From Proteromonas lacertae (Eukaryota > Sar > Bigyra > Opalinata > Proteromonadidae): a stretch of DNA of 42,259 bases. This document shows positions 23,501-33,512 of this stretch, piece after piece; the stretch's first letter is position 1; each line of letters starts with the position of its first letter. Both the position numbers and the translations under genes were made by a program. Under the pieces are notes generated by a model. That model saw only the letters and a program-made list of their open reading frames with translations, was not told the DNA's origin and ran no database searches. The DNA lies in NCBI GenBank assembly GCA_002245135.1, contig NGBS01000061.1:1-42259 (forward strand). Reading direction: 5' to 3'.

Positions 23501-26500
23501 TCTTTATCACTTTCACTGTCAGATTTATCACTATCAGATTTATCACTATCTGCAAATGGATTCTTATTTTCTAAAGGTTTTTCTTCTTCTTCTTTCTTTG
23601 GAGATTCTTCTTTATCACTTTCACTGTCAGATTTATCACTATCAGATTTATCACTATCTGCAAATGGATTCTTATTTTCTAAAGGTTTTTCTTCTTCTTC
23701 TTCTTTCTTTGGAGATTCTTCTTTATCACTTTCACTGTCAGATTTATCACTATCAGATTTATCACTATCTGCAAATGGATTCTTATTTTCTAAAGGTTTT
23801 TCTTCTTCTTCTTTCTTTGGAGATTCTTCTTTATCACTTTCACTGTCAGATTTATCACTATCAGATTTATCACTATCTGCAAATGGATTCTTATTTTCTA
23901 AAGGTTTCTTCTTCTTCTTCTTTCTTTGGAGATTCTTCTTTATCACTTTCACTGTCAGATTTATCACTATCAGATTTATCACTATCTGCAAATGGATTCT
24001 TATTTTCTAAAGGTTTTTCTTCTTCTTCTTTCTTTGGAGATTCTTCTTTATCACTTTCACTGTCAGATTTATCACTATCAGATTTATCACTATCTGCAAA
24101 TGGATTCTTATTTTCTAAAGGTTTTTCTTCTTCTTCTTTCTTTGGAGATTCTTCTTTATCACTTTCACTGTCAGATTTATCACTATCAGATTTATCACTA
24201 TCTGCAAATGGATTCTTATTTTCTAAAGGTTTTTCTTCTTCTTCTTTCTTTGGAGATTCTTCTTTATCACTTTCACTGTCAGATTTATCACTATCAGATT
24301 TATCACTATCTGCAAATGGATTCTTATTTTCTAAAGGTTTTTCTTCTTCTTCTTCTTTCTTTGGAGATTCTTCTTTATCACTTTCACTGTCAGATTTATC
24401 ACTATCCAGATTTATCACTATCTGCAAATGGATTCTTATTTTCTAAAGGTTTTTCTTCTTCTTCTTTCTTTGGAGATTCTTCTTTATCACTTTCACTGTC
24501 AGATTTATCACTATCAGATTTATCACTATCTGCAAATGGATTCTTATTTTCTAAAGGTTTTTCTTCTTCTTCTTTCTTTGGAGATTCTTCTTTATCACTT
24601 TCACTGTCAGATTTATCACTATCAGATTTATCACTATCTGCAAATGGATTCTTATTTTCTAAAGGTTTTTCTTCTTCTTCTTCTTTCTTTGGAGATTCTT
24701 CTTTATCACTTCACTGTCAGATTTATCACTATCAGATTTATCACTATCTGCAAATGGATTCTTATTTTCTAAAAGGTTTTCTTCTTCTTCTTCTTTCTTT
24801 GGAGATTCTTCTTATCACTTTCACTGTCAGATTTATCACTATCAGATTTATCACTATCTGCAAATGGATTCTTATTTTCTAAAGGTTTTTCTTCTTCTTT
24901 TCTTTGGAGATTCTTCTTTATCACTTTCACTGTCAGATTTATCACTATCAGATTTTATCACTATCTGCAAATGGATTCTTATTTTCTAAAGGTTTTTCTT
25001 CTTCTTCTTCTTTCTTTGGAGATTCTTCTTTATCACTTTCACTGTCAGATTTATCACTATCAGATTTATCACTATCTGCAAATGGATTCTTATTTTCTAA
25101 AGGGTTTTTCTTCTTCTTCTTTCTTTGGAGATTCTTCTTTATCACTTTCACTGTCAGATTTATCACTATCAGATTTATCCACTATCTGCAAATGGATTCT
25201 TATTTTCTAAAGGTTTTCTTCTTCTTCTTCTTTCTTTGGAGATTCTTCTTTATCACTTTCACTGTCAGATTTATCACTATCAGATTTATCACTATCTGCA
25301 AATGGATTCTTATTTTCTAAAGGTTTTTCTCTTCTTCTTCTTTCTTTGGAGATTCTTCTTTATCACTTTCACTGTCAGATTTATCACTATCAGATTTATC
25401 ACTATCTGCAAATGGATTCTTATTTTCTAAAGGTTTTTCTTCTTCTTCTTCTTTCTTTGGAGATTCTTCTTTATCACTTTCACTGTCAGATTTATCACTA
25501 TCAGATTTATCACTATCTGCAAATGGATTCTTATTTTCTAAAGGTTTTTTCTTCTTCTTCTTTCTTTGGAGATTCTTCTTTATCACTTTCACTGTCAGAT
25601 TTATCACTATCAGATTTATCACTATCTGCAAATGGATTCTTATTTTCTAAAGGTTTTCTTCTTCTTCTTCTTTCTTTGGAGATTCTTCTTTATCACTTTC
25701 ACTGTCAGATTTATCACTATCAGATTTATCACTATCTGCAAATGGATCTTATTTTCTAAAGGTTTTTCTTCTTCTTCTTCTTTCTTTGGAGATTCTTCTT
25801 TATCACTTTCACTGTCAGATTTATCACTATCAGATTTATCACTATCTGCAAATGGATTCTTATTTTCTAAAGGTTTTTTCTTCTTCTTCTTTCTTTGGAG
25901 ATTCTTCTTTATCACTTTCACTGTCAGATTTATCACTATCAGATTTATCACTATCTGCAAATGGATTCTTATTTTCTAAAGGTTTTTCTTCTTCTTCTTC
26001 TTTCTTTGGAGATTCTTCTTTATCACTTTCACTGTCAGATTTATCACTATCAGATTTATCACTATCTGCAAATGGATTCTTATTTTCTAAAGGTTTTTCT
26101 TCTTCTTCTTCTTTCTTTGGAGATTCTTCTTTATCACTTTCACTGTCAGATTTATCACTATCAGATTTATCACTATCTGCAAATGGATTCTTATTTTCTA
26201 AAGGTTTTTCTTCTTCTTCTTTCTTTGGAGATTCTTCTTTATCACTTTCACTGTCAGATTTATCACTATCAGATTTATCACTATCTGCAAATGGATTCTT
26301 ATTTTCTAAAGGTTTTTCTTCTTCTTCTTCTTTCTTTGGAGATTCTTCTTTATCACTTTCACTGTCAGATTTATCACTATCAGATTTATCACTATCTGCA
26401 AATGGATTCTTATTTTCTAAAGGTTTTTCTTCTTCTTCTTCTTTCTTTGGAGATTCTTCTTTATCACTTTCACTGTCAGATTTATCACTATCAGATTTAT

Positions 26501-29500
26501 CACTATCTGCAAATGGATTCTTATTTTCTAAAGGTTTTTCTTCTTCTTCTTTCTTTGGAGATTCTTCTTTATCACTTTCACTGTCAGATTTATCACTATC
26601 AGATTTATCACTATCTGCAAATGGATTCTTATTTTCTAAAGGTTTTTCTTCTTCTTCTTCTTTCTTTGGAGATTCTTCTTTATCACTTTCACTGTCAGAT
26701 TTATCACTATCAGATTTATCACTATCTGCAAATGGATTCTTATTTTCTAAAGGTTTTTCTTCTTCTTCTTCTTTCTTTGGAGATTCTTCTTTATCACTTT
26801 CACTGTCAGATTTATCACTATCAGATTTATCACTATCTGCAAATGGATTCTTATTTTCTAAAGGTTTTTCTTCTTCTTCTTTCTTTGGAGATTCTTCTTT
26901 ATCACTTTCACTGTCAGATTTATCACTATCAGATTTATCACTATCTGCAAATGGATTCTTATTTTCTAAAGGTTTTTCTTCTTCTTCTTTCTTTGGAGAT
27001 TCTTCTTTATCACTTTCACTGTCAGATTTATCACTATCAGATTTATCACTATCTGCAAATGGATTCTTATTTTCTAAAGGTTTTTCTTCTTCTTCTTCTT
27101 TCTTTGGAGATTCTTCTTTATCACTTTCACTGTCAGATTTATCACTATCAGATTTATCACTATCTGCAAATGGATTCTTATTTTCTAAAGGTTTTTCTTC
27201 TTCTTCTTTCTTTGGAGATTCTTCTTTATCACTTTCACTGTCAGATTTATCACTATCAGATTTATCACTATCTGCAAATGGATTCTTATTTTCTAAAGGT
27301 TTTTCTTCTTCTTCTTCTTTCTTTGGAGATTCTTCTTTATCACTTTCACTGTCAGATTTATCACTATCAGATTTATCACTATCTGCAAATGGATTCTTAT
27401 TTTCTAAAGGTTTTTCTTCTTCTTCTTTCTTTGGAGATTCTTCTTTATCACTTTCACTGTCAGATTTATCACTATCAGATTTATCACTATCTGCAAATGG
27501 ATTCTTATTTTCTAAAGGTTTTTCTTCTTCTTCTTTCTTTGGAGATTCTTCTTTATCACTTTCACTGTCAGATTTATCACTATCAGATTTATCACTATCT
27601 GCAAATGGATTCTTATTTTCTAAAGGTTTTTCTTCTTCTTCTTTCTTTGGAGATTCTTCTTTATCACTTTCACTGTCAGATTTATCACTATCAGATTTAT
27701 CACTATCTGCAAATGGATTCTTATTTTCTAAAGGTTTTTCTTCTTCTTCTTTCTTTGGAGATTCTTCTTTATCACTTTCACTGTCAGATTTATCACTATC
27801 AGATTTATCACTATCTGCAAATGGATTCTTATTTTCTAAAGGTTTTTCTTCTTCTTCTTCTTTCTTTGGAGATTCTTCTTTATCACTTTCACTGTCAGAT
27901 TTATCACTATCAGATTTATCACTATCTGCAAATGGATTCTTATTTTCTAAAGGTTTTTCTTCTTCTTCTTTCTTTGGAGATTCTTCTTTATCACTTTCAC
28001 TGTCAGATTTATCACTATCAGATTTATCACTATCTGCAAATGGATTCTTATTTTCTAAAGGTTTTTCTTCTTCTTCTTTCTTTGGAGATTCTTCTTTATC
28101 ACTTTCACTTTCTTCTTTTTCAGATTTTACTTCATTTTCTTCTACAAATGGATTCTCTTCTTCTTTATCACTTTCTTCTTCTTTTTCACTTTCTTCTTTC
28201 TCACTTTCAGATTTTACAGATTTTACTTCACTTTCTTCTACAAATGGATTCTCTTCTTCTTTATCACTTTCTTCTTCTTTTTCACTTTCTTCTTTCTCAC
28301 TTTCAGATTTTACAGATTTTACTTCACTTTCTTCTACAAATGGATTCTCTTCTTCTTTTTCACTTTCTTCTTTTTCAAATGCAACTTCTACATTATCTTC
28401 AAATGGATTCTTTTCTTTTTCTTCAGTTTTAGAGTGATTTTCAAATGCAGATCCAAAAATATCATCTACCATACCAGATTCAGTTGCATTATTATCAGCT
28501 GATGATCCAAAGAAATCATCAATTGGATTAGATTCACTATTTGTAACATTATTATCTTCAAAATTATTAAATCTAAATATATCATCTCCACCATTTTCAT
28601 CTTTATCTTCAGTATTAGGTTCACTTTCTAAGGCAGATCCAAAGATATCATCAACTACAGCAGTTGCATTATTATCAGATGAAACTTCAAATCCATCATT
28701 ACCAAATAAATCATTACTCTCTTCTTGTTTAGAAAATTCTTCCTTGGGAAATCCTTCTTTATCACTTTCTTCTTTCTCATTTCTTCTTCTTTCTCACTTT
28801 CAGATTTTACAGATTTTACTTCACTTTCTTCTACAAATGGATTCTCTTCTTCTTTCTCATTTTCTTCTTTTTCACTTTCTTCTTCTTTCTCACTTTCAGA
28901 TTTTACAGATTTTACTTCATTTTCTTCTACAAATGGATTCTCTTCTTCTTTCTCACTTTCTTCTTCTTTCTCACTTTCTTCTTCTTTCTCACTTTCTTCC
29001 TTGGGAGATTCTTCTTTATCACTTTCTTCTTTTTCACTTTCTTCTTCTTTATCACTTTCACTTTCTTCTTTTTCAGATTTTACTTCATTTTCTTCTACAA
29101 ATGGATTCTCTTCTTCTTTATCACTTTCTTCTTCTTTTTCACTTTCTTCTTTCTCACTTTCAGATTTTACAGATTTTACTTCACTTTCTTCTACAAATGG
29201 ATTCTCTTCTTCTTTATCACTTTCTTCTTTTTCACTTTCTTCTTCTTTCTCACTTTCACTTTCTTCTTTTTCAGATTTTACTTCATTTTCTTCTACAAAT
29301 GGATTCTCTTCTTCTTTCTCACTTTCAGATTTTACAGATTTTACTTCATTTTCTTCTACAAATGGATTCTCTTCTTCTTTCTCACTTTCTTCTTCTTTTT
29401 CACTTTCTTCTTTTTCACTTTCTTCTTTTTCAAATGCAACTTCTACATTATCTTCAAATGGATTCTTTTCTTTTTCTTCAGTTTTAGAGTGATTTTCAAA

Positions 29501-31420
29501 TGCAGATCCAAAAATATCATCTACCATACCAGATTCAGTTGCATTATTATCAGCTGATGATCCAAAGAAATCATCAATTGGATTAGATTCACTATTTGTA
29601 ACATTATTATCTTCAAAATTATTAAATCTAAATATATCATCTCCACCATTTTCATCTTTATCTTCAGTATTAGGTTCACTTTCTAAGGCAGATCCAAAGA
29701 TATCATCAACTACAGCAGTTGCATTATTATCAGATGAAACTTCAAATCCATCATTACCAAATAAATCATTACTCTCTTCTTGTTTAGAAAATTCTTCCTT
29801 GGGAAATCCTTCTTTATCACTTTCTTCTTTCTCATTTTCTTCTTCTTTCTCACTTTCAGATTTTACAGATTTTACTTCACTTTCTTCTACAAATGGATTC
29901 TCTTCTTCTTTCTCATTTTCTTCTTTTTCACTTTCTTCTTCTTTCTCACTTTCAGATTTTACAGATTTTACTTCATTTTCTTCTACAAATGGATTCTCTT
30001 CTTCTTTCTCACTTTCTTCTTCTTTCTCACTTTCTTCTTCTTTCTCACTTTCTTCTTCTTTTTCACTTTCAGATTTTACAGATTTTACTTCACTTTCTTC
30101 TACAAATGGATTCTCTTCTTCTTTCTCACTTTCTTCTTCTTCTCACTTTCTTCTTCTTTCTCACTTTCTTCCTTGGGAGATTCTTCTTTATCACTTTCTT
30201 CTTCTCACTTTCACTTTCTTCTTTTCAGATTTTACTTCACTTTCTTCTACAAATGGATTCTCTTCTTCTTTATCACTTTCTTCTTTCTCACTTTCAGATT
30301 TTACTTCACTTTCTTCTACAAATGGATTCTCTTCTTCTTTCTCACTTTCTTCCTTGGGAGATTCTTCTTTATCACTTTCTTCTTTTTCACTTTCTTCTTC
30401 TTTCTCACTTTCACTTTCTTCTTTTTCAGATTTTACTTCACTTTCTTCTACAAATGGATTCTCTTCTTCTTTCTCACTTTCTTCTTCTTTATCACTTTCT
30501 TCTTTCTCATTTTCTTCTTTTTCACTTTCAGATTTTACAGATTTTACTTCACTTTCTTCTACAAATGGATTCTCTTCTTCTTTCTCACTTTCTTCTTTTT
30601 CAGATTCTTCTTTATCTGATTGTTCTTTATCATTTACAATATCTGATTTTGCTTTATACCTCTTATGTATTGTCTCCTGATCAGTATTATCACACACAGG
30701 ACATGTTGGACTATTCTCAGAAGAATCAAACACAAAAAAAGTACCACAATTTTCACACTTATATTCATTTGGTACTTCTTCAACGTTTGGATTATCTAAA
30801 TTATCTCCCTTTAATAAATGAGGTTCTATTTCTTTCAATTTAATTGTGTCTTGATCTTCATTATCACATACTGGACAAGTTGGTGTGTTTTCTGTTGAAT
30901 TGAATATAAAATCAGTATCACAATTACTACAATGATATTCTTTTACATTAGTTAACGATATTGGGCCTGTTTTATTATTGGAGGACGAAGATGGAGGTGG
31001 AGGTAGTGTTTCTTGTGTGTTTGTAGAAGATGATGTTGGTGTGAGTCTTGGAGTGGTGGGTGTTGACGGATTTCGAGGAGACATAGAACCATCTTGAAAT
31101 TCTATATAAGGATATATTAATAAATATATATTCATACTACCACTCAAAGAACGCCTTAGAAAATCACCTATATTATTAGAAGGATTTGTTTTAGCTATTT
31201 CTTTATCATATGTTTCTTTATCTATTTCTTCAAACGGATTATCTGAAACAGCTGATAAACTAGGACATAATCCGGCATGTTGACCCATTCCTTGAAAATC
31301 TAGTACAGCTTTACATGCTTTACATCTAAAATAAGCCTCAGCTAAAATATAAACCAAAAAAATAATACGTAAGCCACTACGACTTTTTAATTTTAACGAT
31401 TTTCTAAGATTTGAAAACAT
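13848..31420 (-). CDS. Giant acidic NPF-repeat protein with zinc modules and a C-terminal CAAX box
   Basis: Five exons (31369-31420, 31138-31341, 14788-31101, 14586-14753, 13848-14539) give about 5,800 residues. Introns of 27, 36, 34 and 46 nt keep phase, so both ends attach to the same huge exon 3. The N-terminus has a C2HC site (Cys24, Cys27, His39, Cys43), then a Pro/Ser/Thr-rich part and two C4 zinc ribbons (CSNC...CPVC and CENC...CPVC). Next comes an irregular Glu/Lys/Ser block with NPFVEE motifs and the acidic-Phe motifs DDIFGSAF, DDFFGSS and NDLFGNDGF, then about 120 regular repeats. The tail includes TP/SP sites, a His/Lys/Glu-rich region and the end GGCCTLL, a CAAX box (CTLL, geranylgeranyl type) after a possible palmitoylated Cys. 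NPF followed by acidic residues is the classic ligand of EH domains of the EHD type, so a membrane-tethered endocytic or recycling scaffold is inferred. Exon 3 contains dozens of single-base frame changes, probably sequence errors. No homolog is known to me. Confidence 0.7.
14558..14584. repeat. (TA)n microsatellite inside an intron
   Basis: An alternating TA run fills most of the 46-nt fourth intron (14540-14585) of the NPF gene. It makes this one of the longest introns in the window, probably by slippage. Confidence 0.85.
14962..28108 (-). repeat. Tandem array of about 120 coding repeats of 108 or 111 bp
   Basis: On the minus strand each unit encodes, in order, SPKK, a run of four or five Glu, KPLENK, NPFAD, then SDKSDSDKSDSESDKEE: 36 or 37 residues. 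The two lengths differ by one Glu codon. Apart from that and scattered single-base indels the units are nearly identical at the DNA level, so the array has been homogenised recently. The copy number, about 120, comes from array length divided by unit length. Indels cluster between about 20.4 and 25.9 kb, mostly in the A, T, TTC and G/C-boundary runs, as expected where reads could not be placed uniquely for polishing. The true copy number may differ from this assembly. Confidence 0.95.
28340..30045 (-). repeat. Internal direct duplication, copies offset by 1,055 bp
   Basis: A segment of about 650 bp at roughly 28340-28990 recurs at roughly 29395-30045, always 1,055 bp away. For example, the start of the MVDDIFGSAFE block lies at 28472 and again at 29527. 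Both copies encode the acidic-Phe motifs and NPFED/NPFVEE stretches of the NPF gene. I see one single-base length difference (ctcatttc against ctcattttc near 28782), which shifts the frame of the proximal copy and may be a sequence error. Confidence 0.85.
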
Positions 31421-31534
31421 TTATAACATTCAAACTTAAAGCTTGAAAAAACAAACAAAATTTTTTAAATTTTTAATTCTTAAAAACTTTGTAACGACAT
31501 CATTACTTTACAAATTATCAACTTTAAAATAAAA

Positions 31535-32792
31535 CTACTCATAAATTTTACTTGGAATGGGTAAATTCATTTCTTCATAATTTGGTCCACATTCACTTAT
31601 CTCACCACCTCCCATACAAACCTCTCCATCATACAAAACACATACTTGTCCTGGAGTAGCAGCTCTTTGTGGGTGAGTATAATAAACGTATACAACTTCA
31701 TTCTTTAATTATAACTTACATTCACCTACTTCCTATTAATAATAACACAATAACACGATTATATGATATATACCACCCTATATCTTGCTTTATATAAATA
31801 AGTATGGTTTGGAATTATTATGTAAGGATTAATCCAGTGCATTTCTTTAATCTAAATATATGAATATAATAAATAAATATACAACACAATAATCTGTCAA
31901 TAAACATGGATTATTCTTTCCTGGACAAACAAATAATTCATTTTCACTAACATCCTTTTTATAGATATAATATTTAGAATCTAATCCTCCCATCAAATAC
32001 CTTTGTCCAATTGTATAATAAAAATATCCGTTATGATCACCTAAATATTCCCCTTTATTATCATATACTTTACCTTTCATTGGTTGAATATATTCTTTCA
32101 TAAAATCTTTAAATTTTCTTTGACCAATAAAACATATTCCATAACTGTCTTTTCTATTTGCTGTAAAGAGATTATTCTTCTTCGCTATTTCTCTCACTTG
32201 TGATTTATATAAATGACCAACAGGGAATTTCACTTTAGATAAATTTTTACCTGATATTTCACACAAGAAATAACTTTGATCTTTTATTCTATCAATTCCT
32301 CTTAATAAATTGTAATAATCATTTTCTTTTGATTTTTCATTTCTACAATAATGTCCTGTTGCTATATAATCACCATATTTTAATCCTTCTTGAAGGAAAT
32401 ATTTGAATTTTATTTCACGATTACATAATACATCTGGATTTGGAGTTATACCCTATGTTTTTATCAATGAATAGATTTTATACTTTTTTATAACCTTCAA
32501 CCATTGGAGTAAACACATTATTCCAATATTCCTTTTCAAATTCTACAGATATTAATGGTATTTTCAATTCTTCACATACTCTCTTTGCATACAAATAATC
32601 ATCTTTATTTGGACATTGACTCTGTCCTTTTTCTTCTTCAATATTCCAATTCTTCATAAACATACCTTTAACATTGTATCCCTAAAATAAGTGTAATTAT
32701 TATAATACCTGTTCTTTTAGTAATAGAGCTGAAACAGATGAGTCAACACCTCCACTCATACCTACTACAACAGTAGATATTGTTCTTTTCAT
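31535..32792 (-). CDS. TRMU: tRNA-specific 2-thiouridylase (TRMU/MnmA)
   Basis: Five exons (32709-32792, 32484-32681, 31883-32452, 31774-31851, 31535-31732) with introns of 27-41 nt give 375 residues. The enzyme makes the 2-thio group of wobble uridine in mitochondrial or bacterial-type tRNAs for Lys, Glu and Gln. The ATP-pyrophosphatase loop SGGVDSS is at residues 13-19. Catalytic Cys104 lies in NPDVLCN and the persulfide Cys201 in GICFIG. DQSYFL and the C-terminal beta-barrel motif [13 protein letters not shown] are present. A TAA sits in frame at 31709-31711 inside exon 5, within a region that aligns to bacterial MnmA on both sides. Skipping 27 nt as an intron (GTAGGT...AAG) would restore the frame but remove conserved length, so a sequence error seems likelier. 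No clear mitochondrial presequence is visible. Confidence 0.85.
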
Positions 32793-32910
32793 TATTATCA
32801 GTTTATGTGCTCTAATCATTTCAAAAATAAGAAAAAAGAATTCTAACCCATAAAAAAAATCATTCAATATTTTGGATGATATATATAGAAAAAAGAGAGA
32901 AATAAAAATT

Positions 32911-33207
32911 GCCTGGAGGTAACTCTGTAATCCGAAAGGAAGGCGTGAATGGGAATTTTGAGTGACTTATTGGCGAGATAATTATTCATGGTTGATGACT
33001 TGCCTTACTCGAGCATAAAGTATAACAAGGGTAACTTGTATGAATATGAGTTTTCCTGGTTTTTAAAGAATGGGGTAAAGCGGGAGGCTGGAAACAGAGC
33101 ACCGAAAACCCATCGCTTTATGTAGTGAGAAGAAAACGAGTCGGAGTGTAATAATTATCTATAAACTGGTAAGTAACGAAGAGAGACTTATTCACTATCT
33201 CTTTTTT
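32911..33207 (+). ncRNA. SRP RNA: Signal recognition particle RNA (7SL/SRP RNA)
   Basis: An Alu domain opens the RNA. Helix 2 pairs GCC 32911-32913 with GGC 32942-32944. Helix 3 is GAG-GTAA-CTC (32916-32925). The conserved TGTAATCC follows at 32926-32933, and helix 4 is TCC-GAAA-GGA (32931-32940). Helix 5 is supported by GTGAAT 32945-32950 pairing with ATTCAC 33190-33195, and by an 11-bp match of 32976-32986 with 33150-33160. The S domain shows the helix 8 hallmarks GGAAACAGAGCA at 33090-33101 and GTAGTGAGA at 33122-33130, close to the human sequence. The RNA scaffolds SRP, which halts and targets ribosomes that make secreted proteins. It lies divergent from TRMU. Helices 3 and 4 are capped by minimal GNRA tetraloops, so the usual loop-loop contact is reduced. 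End points are good to about 10 nt. Confidence 0.9.
33202..33207 (+). terminator. RNA polymerase III terminator of the SRP RNA gene
   Basis: A run of six T follows the last helix-5 strand of the SRP RNA by a few bases. A second T run lies just beyond it. Such runs end polymerase III transcripts, as expected for SRP RNA. Confidence 0.75.
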
Positions 33208-33512
33208 GCTTTTTTTATTCTTCTTTTTTAAATAAACACAATCACATCATAAAATATATAAAATAAAATCATTGTTATTAATCTATTGTTTTGTTTTTAC
33301 ATATTTTTATTCCTATAAAACTTTAACATATTAATTCTTCTATTTTTTCTATTCATTAGATATGGAAAAACAGCTGCAGTTCGTTCAATAATCATATCTA
33401 ACTATTTTGGTTACGGTAAAATATTTTTGGAACACCTAAACATCATTTTCATAACTTTACGTTTCATTTGATTATTATAATTTATTGAAAGGTATAGTTA
33501 TCATTTTTTTGA
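33208..33512. other. Gene-free AT-rich stretch between the SRP RNA and the NTPase-OTU gene
   Basis: I see no convincing gene. A short less AT-rich stretch near 33358-33420 translates to YGKTAAVRSIIISNYFGYG in one frame, after an acceptor-like TTCATTAG. It has no start and no partner exon, so I do not call it. Confidence 0.4.

Noticed and set aside
14962-28108. CRISPR-like array
   Set aside because: The units are contiguous and nearly identical with no unique spacers, they encode protein, and the genome is eukaryotic.
14941-28437. Very long plus-strand open frames (up to about 1,090 codons) with SLSLSLSDLSLSD or YHFHCQIYHYQ repeats
   Set aside because: They are antisense shadows of the 108/111-bp coding repeats. 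A unit length divisible by three keeps several frames open. They lack splice links, flanking domains and sensible composition, whereas the minus strand joins to zinc modules on one side and a CAAX tail on the other.
31709-31711. Reassigned TAA codon (ciliate-like code), suggested by the TRMU stop and the mini-introns
   Set aside because: TAA ends RPL19, OST3, ASCC2 and the CAAX protein exactly where these proteins should end, so TAA is a real stop here.
33358-33420. Short exon-like stretch with YGKTAAVRS upstream of the NTPase-OTU gene
   Set aside because: It has an acceptor-like sequence on the left but no start, no in-phase donor to exon 1 and no recognisable family. It is too short to support.
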